Positions 24,619 to 31,961 of a stretch of DNA of 64,000 nucleotides are shown here, piece by piece. Location of the stretch: contig CAWFIT010000012.1 in assembly GCA_963815965.1 (NCBI GenBank), positions 1 to 64,000 on the forward strand. The letters are read 5' to 3'. The notes below the pieces were generated by a model that worked only from the letters and a program-made list of their open reading frames with translations, had not been told where the DNA came from and ran no database searches. A program made the translations under genes and the position numbers. The DNA comes from DASVFB01 sp963815965. Lineage in GTDB: Bacteria > Actinomycetota > Thermoleophilia > Gaiellales > Gaiellaceae. Positions within the stretch are counted from its first letter, which is position 1. Each line of letters begins with the position of its first letter.

Positions 24619-26776
24619 GCTCCGCGCCGTGGCAATGCTTCCACTTGCGGCCGCTGCCGCAGGTGCAGGGCTCGTTTCGCCCGCGCTTCGCGTCTTCTAG
24701 CTCGTAGAGCCGGACGATCTCGGACGGCGCCCGGTTCTCGGCGAGCAGCGAAGCCATGATCCGCATCGGCCGGTCGACGTGGTGGAAGAAGTCCTTGAAG
24801 CCGGCACAGAGGTAGTTGAGGCCGGGCTCCCCGTCGGGCGTCGTTATGAAGCGGTCCTTCGGGCAGCCGCCGTGGCACGCGAAGCGGACGTCGCACTCGA
24901 GGCAGTAGCGCGGCAGCGTCTCTCGCTTGTCGAGCCCGAACTGTCGCTGTTGCGGGGAGGCGACGAGCTCGAGCATGTGCTTCTCCTTGATGTTCCCGAG
25001 CTTGTACCGCGGCTCGACGAAGTGGTCGCAAGAGTAGAGGTCTCCCGTGTGCTCGAGCGCGAGCGCGAGCCCGCACGTCTCGGAGTGCACGCACAGGCTG
25101 GGCGGCTCGCCGACCCAGTTCGCGAGCGCGACGTCGAACATCTGCACGTACACCTCACCGACGTCGCGTCGTACCCACTCCTCGAACACGTCGATCAAGA
25201 AGCGTCCGTACTGCTCGGCGGTGACCGAGCGGCCCGTGACGCGCTCTCCCTCCTGGACGTAGAGGGGCCGGTCGCGCCACGACGTCCAGGGTACGGTGCC
25301 GTCCTCGTCCGTCTCCGCAACCCGCTCGATGATCGGAATGAACTGGACGAAGCGCGCGCCGCACTCGTCGCGGAGGAAGCGGTACACCTCGAGCCCGTGG
25401 CCCGCGTTTGCGTCGTGGATGGTCGTGAGCGCGTTCCACTCGGTGCCCGCCGCTCGCAGGAATTCGAGCCCGCGCATAACCTGGTCGAACGAGCCCTTGC
25501 CGCCCTTGTTCACGCGGTAGGCGTCGTGCAGCTCCCTCGGCCCGTCGATCGAGACACCGACGAGGAAGTCGTTCTCCTTGAAGAACTCCGCCCACTCCTC
25601 GTCGAGCAGCGTTGCGTTCGTCTGGATCGTGTACGCGGCGCGCTGCCCAGGCTGGAGGAAGCCGTTGGCGAGCTCCACGGAGCGGCGGAAGAACTCGACT
25701 CCCATCAGAGTCGGCTCGCCGCCCTGCCACGCGATCGCCACCTCGGGCACGGTCGCGTGCGCCTCGATCAGCTGACGGACGTACGCCTCGAGCAGCTCGT
25801 CCGCCATCCGGAACCGCGAGCCGGGGTACAGCATCTCCTTCGAGAGAAAGAAGCAGTAGGAGCAGTCGAGGTTGCAGACCGCGCCTGTCGGCTTGGCGAG
25901 TAGGTGGAACGCGCGGGGCGCGTCCGCGAGCACCGTCACCGGCTTCGCGGGGACTCCCGGGGTGAACGGGAGGAGCGCGTCCTCCCCCGGTTGGATGACG
26001 CCGTAGCTCGACTCCGGAACCTCGTTCCAGGCGCCGGCGAGATCGCCGAGCGGTTCCGACACGATGAGTCTTGCCTCGTCGGAGAGAATCTCCAGAATCG
26101 CAATCTCCGGGTGTTCCGCACGAAGCCTCTTCACGTCGGTGCTGAAGAAGAGCGAACGCGACTTGCCCGCGCTCGAGTACCGGAACCCCCACACGCGCTC
26201 GCCGTCGGTGGTCGCGACCGTCATCTGGATGGGCTGCTCGACGCCGTGGCGCTTGCCAGTCTCCTCGATGAAGCCGACCGCGCGCTCGACTGCCGACGGC
26301 GGATCGTCCTCGAGGCCGTAGGTGAGTGCGAGGTGGAAGAACACCTCGGTGTCGGTCGTCCCCTCGATCTCGGGGTAGAGCGACGGATCGACCTCGAACG
26401 TGAGATCGCGCTTCACCTTGTCGAAGCCGCCGATGAAGCCGTTGTGCATCCAGAGCCAGCGTCCGTGGCGGAACGGGTGGCAGTTGGTCTGCTGCACCGG
26501 CGAGCCGGTCGAGGCGCGGATGTGCGCGAAGACGAGCGGCGACATGACGTGGCGGGAGAGCTCGTGAAGGTTCCGGTCGTTCCAGGCGGGCTCGATGCTG
26601 TGGAAGACGGCCGGTGTGTCCTGCGCCCCGTACCAGCCGACGCCGAAGCCGTCACCGTTCGTCTCCTCAGCGCCGAGCTGCGAGTGGAGGCTCTGGACGA
26701 TTAGGGAGTTCTTGGGCTTGTAAAGCAGCTCTTCGATGAGGACGGGCGATCCCGAGTATGCGAGCCAGCGACACAT
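24605..26776 (-). CDS. Fusion: class II glutamine amidotransferase + radical SAM/SPASM maturase + SEC-C
   Basis: A single uninterrupted 723-residue protein with three parts. (1) Residues 1-~275 are a class II (Ntn) glutamine amidotransferase, beginning MCRWLAYSG with the nucleophile Cys2 and containing TNGDGFGVGWYG and TNCHPFRHGRWLWMHNG. (2) Residues ~290-670 are a radical SAM enzyme of the anaerobic sulfatase-maturase type: CNLDCSYC (301/305/308) for the SAM cluster, AWQGGEPTLMG, and SPASM cysteines at 562, 568, 583, 625, 628, 634, 638 and 657. (3) A C-terminal SEC-C zinc motif NEPCTCGSGRKWKHCHG (701-717). Maturases oxidise a Cys or Ser in sulfatases to formylglycine; no sulfatase is in the window. 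Ammonia-channelling between parts is speculative. Confidence 0.92.
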   Translation of the reverse strand: MCRWLAYSGSPVLIEELLYKPKNSLIVQSLHSQLGAEETNGDGFGVGWYGAQDTPAVFHSIEPAWNDRNLHELSRHVMSPLVFAHIRASTGSPVQQTNCHPFRHGRWLWMHNGFIGGFDKVKRDLTFEVDPSLYPEIEGTTDTEVFFHLALTYGLEDDPPSAVERAVGFIEETGKRHGVEQPIQMTVATTDGERVWGFRYSSAGKSRSLFFSTDVKRLRAEHPEIAILEILSDEARLIVSEPLGDLAGAWNEVPESSYGVIQPGEDALLPFTPGVPAKPVTVLADAPRAFHLLAKPTGAVCNLDCSYCFFLSKEMLYPGSRFRMADELLEAYVRQLIEAHATVPEVAIAWQGGEPTLMGVEFFRRSVELANGFLQPGQRAAYTIQTNATLLDEEWAEFFKENDFLVGVSIDGPRELHDAYRVNKGGKGSFDQVMRGLEFLRAAGTEWNALTTIHDANAGHGLEVYRFLRDECGARFVQFIPIIERVAETDEDGTVPWTSWRDRPLYVQEGERVTGRSVTAEQYGRFLIDVFEEWVRRDVGEVYVQMFDVALANWVGEPPSLCVHSETCGLALALEHTGDLYSCDHFVEPRYKLGNIKEKHMLELVASPQQRQFGLDKRETLPRYCLECDVRFACHGGCPKDRFITTPDGEPGLNYLCAGFKDFFHHVDRPMRIMASLLAENRAPSEIVRLYELEDAKRGRNEPCTCGSGRKWKHCHGAEPRAF

Positions 26777-26810
26777 GCCTCGAAGATTAGGTCTTCGGGG
26801 AGTGGGCGCA

Positions 26811-26827
26811 TCACCCGCAGGGGATGA
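26811..26827. promoter_or_regulatory. Palindrome element A, copy 5
   Basis: TCACCC-N5-GGATGA, 35 nt upstream of the fusion-gene start (26776) and 72 nt upstream of the divergent ferritin-like gene. It could serve either or both. Confidence 0.6.
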
Positions 26828-26898
26828 TCGCTGATAACGTTGCCGCCCAGGCAGCTTTCATAGGCATTTCACAGGCAAAATCGGGAGGGCGCCGGCAA

Positions 26899-27505
26899 GT
26901 GACCGTCACACTGAGCAGGGCTCAAATCGTCTCTCGAGGCTTCAAGGTGGGAGCCGCCCTGCTGACGGCCGGCTCGGCGACCGGGCTCCTCGCCGGGACG
27001 GCATCCGCCGACGCGATCCCGGATGACGATCTCGCCTATGCACGGCTGCTCGTCGCAGCGGAGCTTCTCGGCGCCGACTTCTACGCGCGCGCGGTCGCGT
27101 CGAAGCGGTTCGACGGGAGGGCCCAGGCTGTCCCTGAGACGCGCTCGATTCAACGAGCGCGAGCACTACAAGTCGGTCGCCGGGATCCTCTCGGGCGCGG
27201 GCCAGACGCCGGCGGTGGCCGCCGACTTCGACTTCTCGTATCCGAAGGGGACCTTCGCGTCGAGAACGGCGATCGCGAAGCTCGGCGTCACGTTGGAGAC
27301 GACCTTTCTCGGCGCGTATCTCGGTGCGGTCGGCGTATTACAAACGAGCGCGCTCAAGCAACCGCTGGCCCGCATCGCCGCGAGCGAGGCCGAGCATCTG
27401 GGCATCCTCACGCAACTCGCGGGCGGCACGCCGTTCGAGCTCTCGTTCCCCGAAGCGCTCACGATCGAGGAGGCGTCGAATGCACTCGATGCGTACACGA
27501 GCTAA
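26899..27505 (+). pseudogene. Exported ferritin-like protein, one frameshift
   Basis: Ferritin-like (Ferritin_2/desiccation-related type) protein with an N-terminal export signal (VSRGFKVGAALLTAGSATGL, ending ASADA). The first helix of the four-helix bundle is visible (DDDLAYARLLVAAELLGADFYARAV), then a +1 shift near 27127. The remainder is NEREHYKSVAGIL, the Tyr/Phe-rich loop, TTFLGAYLGAVG, ASEAEHLGILTQL and the C-terminus at 27505. Glu/His ligands (NEREHY, ASEAEH) fit a di-iron site. GTG 26899 follows a GGGAGG site. It sits 13 nt before the TOBE regulator and so may be first in the molybdate operon. Confidence 0.75.
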
Positions 27506-27518
27506 GGAAAGGTGAGGG

Positions 27519-27899
27519 ATGCCGCGGGAGTACTACAGCGCAAGTGACGCGGCACGCATGCTCGGGATCAGTCTCGACACGCTGCGCCGCTGGGACAGCC
27601 AGGGCAGGATCAAGACGCGTCGCGATGCAAGCAACCGGCGCACCGTGTCCGCGAAGGAGATCGAGCGGCTGCGGGGCGGCGCCCGCGCCGAGCACCAGGT
27701 CAGCGCGCGCAACCGCTTCAGCGGGACCGTGCGGGAGGTCAAGGTCGAGGGCCTGATGGCGCAGGTCGAGGTGGTCGTCACCGAGCCGGCCGTCCTGACC
27801 GCGATCGTCACTGCCGACTCGGTCAGGGAGCTGGGGATCAAGCGCGGCGACCACATCGTCGCGGTCATCAAGGCGACGTCCGTCATGGTCGAGCGATGA
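27519..27899 (+). CDS. HTH-TOBE molybdate-responsive regulator/binding protein
   Basis: A 126-residue protein with a MerR/excisionase-like HTH at residues 5-50 (YYSASDAARMLGISLDTLRR) and a single TOBE (Mop-like) domain at about 60-126 (SGTVREVKVEGLMAQVEVVV ... AVIKATSVMVER). TOBE domains bind molybdate or tungstate. The fusion with a DNA-binding domain directly upstream of modABC suggests a molybdate-sensing repressor or storage protein analogous to ModE, though with a different HTH. A strong AAGGAAAGGTGAGG site precedes the ATG. Its stop overlaps the modA start (ATGA). Confidence 0.9.
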   Translation: MPREYYSASDAARMLGISLDTLRRWDSQGRIKTRRDASNRRTVSAKEIERLRGGARAEHQVSARNRFSGTVREVKVEGLMAQVEVVVTEPAVLTAIVTADSVRELGIKRGDHIVAVIKATSVMVER

Positions 27900-28639
27900 G
27901 ACGCATAGTGCAACTCCTCCTCGCGGCCGCGCTCGCCGGCTCGCTCGTGACCGGCGCAACGGCGGCCGACGCGCGCGTCACCGGGATCACGGTTTACGCG
28001 GCCGCGTCGCTCACCGACGTTTTCCCGCGGATCGACTCAGGTCCTAAGTACTCCTTCGGCGCGTCGAGCACTCTCGCCGCGCAGATCGCGCAGGGAGCTC
28101 CCGCGGACGTCTTCGCGTCCGCGAACACGACGATCCCCAACCAGCTGTACGCGAAGAAGCTCGTGCTGAAGCCGGTGGTGTTCACGCGCAACCGGCTCGT
28201 GCTCGTCGTGCCGTCCTCGAACCCCGCCGGCATCCACAGCGTCTACGACCTCAAGAAGCGGGGCGTGAAGCTCGTGATTGCCGCCGCGACGGTCCCCGTC
28301 GGCAGCTACACGAGGCAGGTGCTGAAGCAGATGGGGTTGACGAGCGTGCTTTTGAACGTCGTCAGCGAAGAGTCAGACGTGCGCGGCGTGCTCGCGAAGG
28401 TCGCTCTCGGCGAGGCCGACGCCGGCTTCGTCTACTCGACCGATGCGAAGACGGTGCCGGGGAAGGTGAACGTCATCAAGATCCCAGCGTGGGCGCAGCC
28501 GAAGGTCACGTACTCGATGGCGGTCGTGTCCTCGAGCACGCATAAGACCGCGGCGAAGAAGTTCATCGCCGAGGTCTTGAGCAGGGCCGGCCAGAAGAAG
28601 CTGCTCGCCGCGGGCTTCCTGCCGCTGCCACGGAAGTAG
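27896..28639 (+). CDS. modA: Molybdate ABC transporter substrate-binding protein
   Basis: Periplasmic/extracytoplasmic molybdate-binding protein, 247 residues. A signal peptide (IVQLLLAAALAGSLVTGATA) is followed by the ModA core: VYAAASLTDVF, FGASSTLAAQIAQGAPADVF (oxyanion-binding Ser), VLVVPSSNPAG, SEESDVRGVLAKVALGEADA and GFVYSTDA. No lipobox Cys is seen, which is notable for a Gram-positive-lineage binding protein. It begins by a 4-nt overlap with the TOBE regulator and is 2 nt from modB. Confidence 0.94.
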   Translation: MRRIVQLLLAAALAGSLVTGATAADARVTGITVYAAASLTDVFPRIDSGPKYSFGASSTLAAQIAQGAPADVFASANTTIPNQLYAKKLVLKPVVFTRNRLVLVVPSSNPAGIHSVYDLKKRGVKLVIAAATVPVGSYTRQVLKQMGLTSVLLNVVSEESDVRGVLAKVALGEADAGFVYSTDAKTVPGKVNVIKIPAWAQPKVTYSMAVVSSSTHKTAAKKFIAEVLSRAGQKKLLAAGFLPLPRK

Positions 28640-28641
28640 GC

Positions 28642-29469
28642 ATGCGCAGAGCGCTACTCGCCGTCGCGTACTTCACCGCCGCCGGGATCACGCTGGCGTT
28701 CCTGGCGCTGCCGGTGCTCGCGATCTTCTTCCGAGTCCCTCCCGGGCAGCTGATCGCCCAGCTCTCGAACCCGGTAGTCACGGACGCTCTGATCGTGAGC
28801 TTCAAGACGACTCTGATCGCGCAGGCGCTCGTGCTGCTGTTCGGCACGCCGACCGCGTATCTCCTTGCGACCCGGCGCTTCCCCGGACGAGCGCTGTGCA
28901 TCACGTTCGTCGAGCTGCCGCTCGTGCTTCCGCCCGCTGTCGCGGGGATCGCCCTACTTGCGACCTTCGGCCGCTTCGGCTTGCTCGGTTCGACCCTCGA
29001 GTCATTCGGGATCACCATCCCGTTCACGCAGACCGCCGTCACGCTCGCCGTCGCTTTTGTCGCCAGTCCGCTCTACATCCGGCAGGCGATCGCCGCCTTC
29101 GAGGCGATCGACCCGAACCTCGTCGCCGCGTCGCGCACGCTCGGCGCAGGGCCTGTCCGCACGTTCTTCCGCGTCGTGCTCCCGCTCGCCGGCGGCGGCC
29201 TCGTCGCAGGAGAGGCGCTCGCGTTCGCGCGCGGTCTCGGCGAGTTCGGCGCGACGATCATGTTCGCCGGCAGCCTGCAGAAGGTGACGCAGACGCTGCC
29301 GCTCGCGATCTACGCCGAGTTCGAAGTCGACTTCGACGTCACCCTCGCGATCAGCGCGCTGCTCGTCCTGATCAGCGCCGCGCTGTTGCTCGCACTGAAG
29401 CTCGTCTCGCTATGGCAACCCTCAGAGCAGACTTCACCCTCCCTCTTCGCTCGTTTGAGCTGGAGCTAG
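28642..29469 (+). CDS. modB: Molybdate ABC transporter permease
   Basis: ABC permease, 275 residues with about six TM segments. The EAA loop that contacts ModC is VAASRTLGAGPVRTFFRVVL followed by a Gly-rich segment, and GLGEFGATIMFAG is typical for molybdate/sulfate permeases. It starts 2 nt after the modA stop. The last 58 nt overlap the modC start, so the C-terminus (SEQTSPSLFARLSWS) is encoded together with the ModC N-terminus. Confidence 0.93.
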   Translation: MRRALLAVAYFTAAGITLAFLALPVLAIFFRVPPGQLIAQLSNPVVTDALIVSFKTTLIAQALVLLFGTPTAYLLATRRFPGRALCITFVELPLVLPPAVAGIALLATFGRFGLLGSTLESFGITIPFTQTAVTLAVAFVASPLYIRQAIAAFEAIDPNLVAASRTLGAGPVRTFFRVVLPLAGGGLVAGEALAFARGLGEFGATIMFAGSLQKVTQTLPLAIYAEFEVDFDVTLAISALLVLISAALLLALKLVSLWQPSEQTSPSLFARLSWS

Positions 29470-30449
29470 CGCTCGACGTCGACCGCACCGTCGCCCTCGT
29501 CGGGCCGTCGGGTGCGGGCAAGACGTCGGTGCTGCGGGCGATCGCCGGCCTCGCCCGTCCGCGGCGCGGCCACATCGCGCTCGGCGACGACGTCTGGTTG
29601 GACAGCGAGCGCAAGGTCTTCCGCAAGCCGGACGAGCGCCGTGTCGGGCTCGTCTTCCAGGAGTACGCGCTCTTCCCGCACCTGACCGTGCGCCAGAACG
29701 TCGCGTACGCCGGAAAGGAGCGTGCCGACGAGTTTCTCGAACGCTTCCGCATCTCGCATCTCGCCGATGCGCGACCGGCCGCGCTTTCGGGCGGCGAGCG
29801 CCAGCGCGTTGCGCTCGCGCGTTCGCTCGCGCGCCGGCCGGGCGCGATCCTGCTCGACGAGCCGCTGTCCGCGCTCGACGCGCACACCAAGGGGACGGTG
29901 CGCGCCGAGCTTCAGGAGCTCTTGCGCGAGCTCGCGCTGCCGACCATCCTCGTCACGCACGACTTCGAGGACGCCGCGGCGCTCGCGGACCAGGTCGGCG
30001 TGATCGTCGACGGCAAGCTGCGCCAGTTCGCAACGTCGAGCGAGCTCGTGGATCACCCCACGGACGCGTTCGTCGCCTCGTTCACCGGCGCGAACCTGCT
30101 GCGCGGCAACGCGCGCAGGCTCGACAACGACATGACGCTCGTGCACCTCGAGTCGGGCGAGCTCGTCTACTCCACCGAGTGGCGCGAAGGCGAGGTCGGC
30201 GTCGTCGTCTACCCGTGGGAGGTCTCGGTCGGGCGCCTGCACCAGGAGGATTCGGCGATGAACCTGATCGAGGGCGAGATCCGCTCCGTGGTGAGGGTCG
30301 GCAACCGAGTGCGTGTCCGCATCGGGCCGATCACCGCCGAGGTCACAGCGTCCTCCGCCGACAAGCTCGAGCTCGAGCGGGGCGGCTCGGCGTTCGCAAC
30401 CTTCAAGGCGACCGGGACGCGGCTCGTCCCGTTTCCACTAGTCGGCTAG
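29412..30449 (+). CDS. modC: Molybdate ABC transporter ATP-binding protein
   Basis: Cytoplasmic ATPase of the molybdate importer, 345 residues. It shows Walker A GPSGAGKTS, Q-loop VFQEYALFPHLTV, signature LSGGERQRVALARSL, Walker B ILLDEPLSALD and H-loop VTHDFED. A C-terminal TOBE-like regulatory domain (about residues 285-345) gives feedback sensing of the anion. ATG 29412 lies inside modB, a 58-nt overlap, and gives the expected first strand. The gene is convergent with the small holin-like gene, 3 nt away. Confidence 0.94.
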   Translation: MATLRADFTLPLRSFELELALDVDRTVALVGPSGAGKTSVLRAIAGLARPRRGHIALGDDVWLDSERKVFRKPDERRVGLVFQEYALFPHLTVRQNVAYAGKERADEFLERFRISHLADARPAALSGGERQRVALARSLARRPGAILLDEPLSALDAHTKGTVRAELQELLRELALPTILVTHDFEDAAALADQVGVIVDGKLRQFATSSELVDHPTDAFVASFTGANLLRGNARRLDNDMTLVHLESGELVYSTEWREGEVGVVVYPWEVSVGRLHQEDSAMNLIEGEIRSVVRVGNRVRVRIGPITAEVTASSADKLELERGGSAFATFKATGTRLVPFPLVG

Positions 30450-30452
30450 TTG

Positions 30453-30818
30453 CTAGTCCTCGCCGCGCGCGAGCCAGATGAAGAAATTGATCGTCACCGA
30501 GACGAGCGACAGGATGATCGACGCCCAGATCGCCGTCCAGAAGAAGTCGTCGATGTCCAGATGGCTTGTCAGCGCGTCCGTGATCTCGAGAACGATCGCG
30601 TTGACGAAGATCAGGATCAGCCCCAGCGTGATCGCGATCAACGGGAGCGTGAGGATGCGCAGGATGGTTCCGACAACGACGTTCACCGCGCCGAACAGAA
30701 GCGAAACCCACAGGTACGCGCCGATCCCGCCGTTCACGGTCATGCCGGGCAACAGCCAGCTCGTGATGCCGAACGCCAGCGCCGTCAGTCCCCACTGAAT
30801 GAGCACCCGGACCAGCAT
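30453..30818 (-). CDS. Four-TM phage holin family protein
   Basis: A 121-residue membrane protein of the PF04020/mycobacterial 4-TMS holin-like family. It has the typical LIQWGLTALAFGITSWLLPG start, LWVSLLFGAVNVVVGTILRI, and LPLIAITLGLILIFVNAIVL. Function is unknown; the family is widely chromosomal. ATG 30818 is chosen because it opens the first TM. It lies downstream of GAIRY B in the same direction, 50 nt away. Confidence 0.87.
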   Translation of the reverse strand: MLVRVLIQWGLTALAFGITSWLLPGMTVNGGIGAYLWVSLLFGAVNVVVGTILRILTLPLIAITLGLILIFVNAIVLEITDALTSHLDIDDFFWTAIWASIILSLVSVTINFFIWLARGED

Positions 30819-30868
30819 CGGGCAACCATAACGCGCACCAACGCTTGTCGTGCGCGAACGCTGTTGGG

Positions 30869-31165
30869 TCAGGCAGCGACGGGTTGCGACGTCGCAACCC
30901 AGGAGTCCAGGACGTACGCGCGGCCGTCGAGGTGATAGCGGATCGCGCCGAGCCCGGAGTCGGCAACCCATTCCTCGACGACCCGGAGGAGGGCGGCGAG
31001 GTCGCCCTCCTCAGGTCGCAACCCCACGGCAACGACGGTCCCCTCGTCATCCTCGGACATCGCCGCGAGCCAGCGGGATCCCAGTCGCCGGCAGAGCCAT
31101 TCGGCTCGCGTGCGATTCAGGACCTCGAAGACGACCGTCTCGCTGAGATCGTCGTGCGCTGACAT
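30869..31165 (-). CDS. GAIRY small protein B (unrecognised family)
   Basis: A 98-residue soluble, acidic protein paralogous to the one at 23495-23803. The strongest shared stretch is EGDLAALLRVVEEWVADSGL followed by GAIRYHLDGRAYVLDSW. Both open with an acidic segment and a VFEV/VFEL strand. ATG 31165 is chosen to match the length of copy A. Here the gene is divergent from PAS-LuxR 3, with two copies of element B in the 164-nt intergenic region. A shared regulator acting on both genes is plausible. Confidence 0.72.
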   Translation of the reverse strand: MSAHDDLSETVVFEVLNRTRAEWLCRRLGSRWLAAMSEDDEGTVVAVGLRPEEGDLAALLRVVEEWVADSGLGAIRYHLDGRAYVLDSWVATSQPVAA

Positions 31166-31199
31166 GCAGACAAGATCGCGGTTCGTGAATCTGCTCGCC

Positions 31200-31215
31200 T
31201 GACCCGGATGGGTCA
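31200..31215. promoter_or_regulatory. Palindrome element B, divergent GAIRY/PAS-LuxR promoter region
   Basis: Perfect TGACCC-GGAT-GGGTCA, 34 nt upstream of the GAIRY B start and 114 nt upstream of PAS-LuxR 3. Confidence 0.6.
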
Positions 31216-31236
31216 ATCCAGCCGCTCGCACGAAGA

Positions 31237-31252
31237 TGACGCAAATGGGTCA
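31237..31252. promoter_or_regulatory. Second element B copy, 37 bp further on
   Basis: TGACGC-AAAT-GGGTCA, one mismatch from a perfect palindrome. The centre-to-centre distance to the previous copy is 37 bp, so two dimers could bind side by side. Confidence 0.52.
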
Positions 31253-31329
31253 GGGCGGCACGCTCTCGCCGCGGGAAGAATTTCTGGTCGCAGAGCGGCG
31301 ATCGCTCTCCTAACGAGGTCGAGACAGCC

Positions 31330-31932
31330 ATGACGCACAACGAGCCAGACGTCGACGTAACCCCCGCACTCGAAGCGGTGGCCGTGCCGTCGGCAGTGAT
31401 CGGCCGGGACGGCCGGATCCGCTGGCTCAACCGCGGCGCAACAGAGATCATCGGCGATCGCGTGGGAGAGCCCTTCGGCCCGGCGATCGCGCCCGAGGAT
31501 CTTGACGTCGCGCGCTTCAATTTCGAGATGAAGCTTGTCGGCGACGCGGCGTCGACCAAATACAGCGTGACGTTGGTGTCACGCAACGGCCGGCGTCTGC
31601 CGGTAATCGTGTCCTCCGTTCCCTTTTGGGAGCGGGGGGAGATCACGGGTGTTTTCGGCGTCGCCTACCCCGCCGGCGCGGGAAGTGGCGGCGCGCCACG
31701 GTCGAACGGATCGGCCGAGATACCCGAGCTCACCGGCCGCCAGTTCGAGGCGCTTGCGCTGCTTGCCGAAGGTCTGGGAACACGCGTCATCGCGAGGCAA
31801 CTCGGAATCGCAGAGGAGACCGCGAGGAACCACATCCGCGGCATCCTCAGCCAGCTCGGCGTGCACTCACGGCTCGAGGCTGTGGTTCGCGCGTACCGGC
31901 TCGGTCTGCTGCAGCCGAGCCGCGATAGCTAA
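31330..31932 (+). CDS. PAS domain-LuxR HTH transcriptional regulator 3
   Basis: A 200-residue regulator: a PAS domain at about residues 12-112 (VPSAVIGRDGRIRWLNRGAT ... SSVPFWERGEITGVFGVAY) and a GerE HTH at about 130-195 (LTGRQFEALALLAEGLGTRV, EETARNHIRGILSQLGVHSR). There is no REC domain. It is paralogous to regulators 1 and 2, including the SSVP...GVFG core. It is divergent from GAIRY B and followed 29 nt later by a BrkB-type gene, so regulator and BrkB protein are probably co-transcribed. Confidence 0.88.
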   Translation: MTHNEPDVDVTPALEAVAVPSAVIGRDGRIRWLNRGATEIIGDRVGEPFGPAIAPEDLDVARFNFEMKLVGDAASTKYSVTLVSRNGRRLPVIVSSVPFWERGEITGVFGVAYPAGAGSGGAPRSNGSAEIPELTGRQFEALALLAEGLGTRVIARQLGIAEETARNHIRGILSQLGVHSRLEAVVRAYRLGLLQPSRDS

Positions 31933-31961
31933 ACCTCGCGTTTCAGGCCAGAATTTCGACC

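Noticed and set aside
24779..25903. Long + strand open frame inside the radical SAM fusion gene
   Set aside because: The composition is dominated by V, E, R, L and A with no motif. The opposite strand encodes intact cysteine clusters.
24605..26776. Two adjacent genes merged by a missing stop
   Set aside because: The frame is continuous through residues 270-300 with a natural linker (FTPGVPAKPVTVLADAPRAF) and no internal start with a ribosome-binding site before the radical SAM part. Reads should still be checked.
18335..30818. Prophage, suggested by two holin-family proteins
   Set aside because: Both families are common chromosomal membrane proteins in actinobacteria. No capsid, portal, terminase, integrase or endolysin gene is present.
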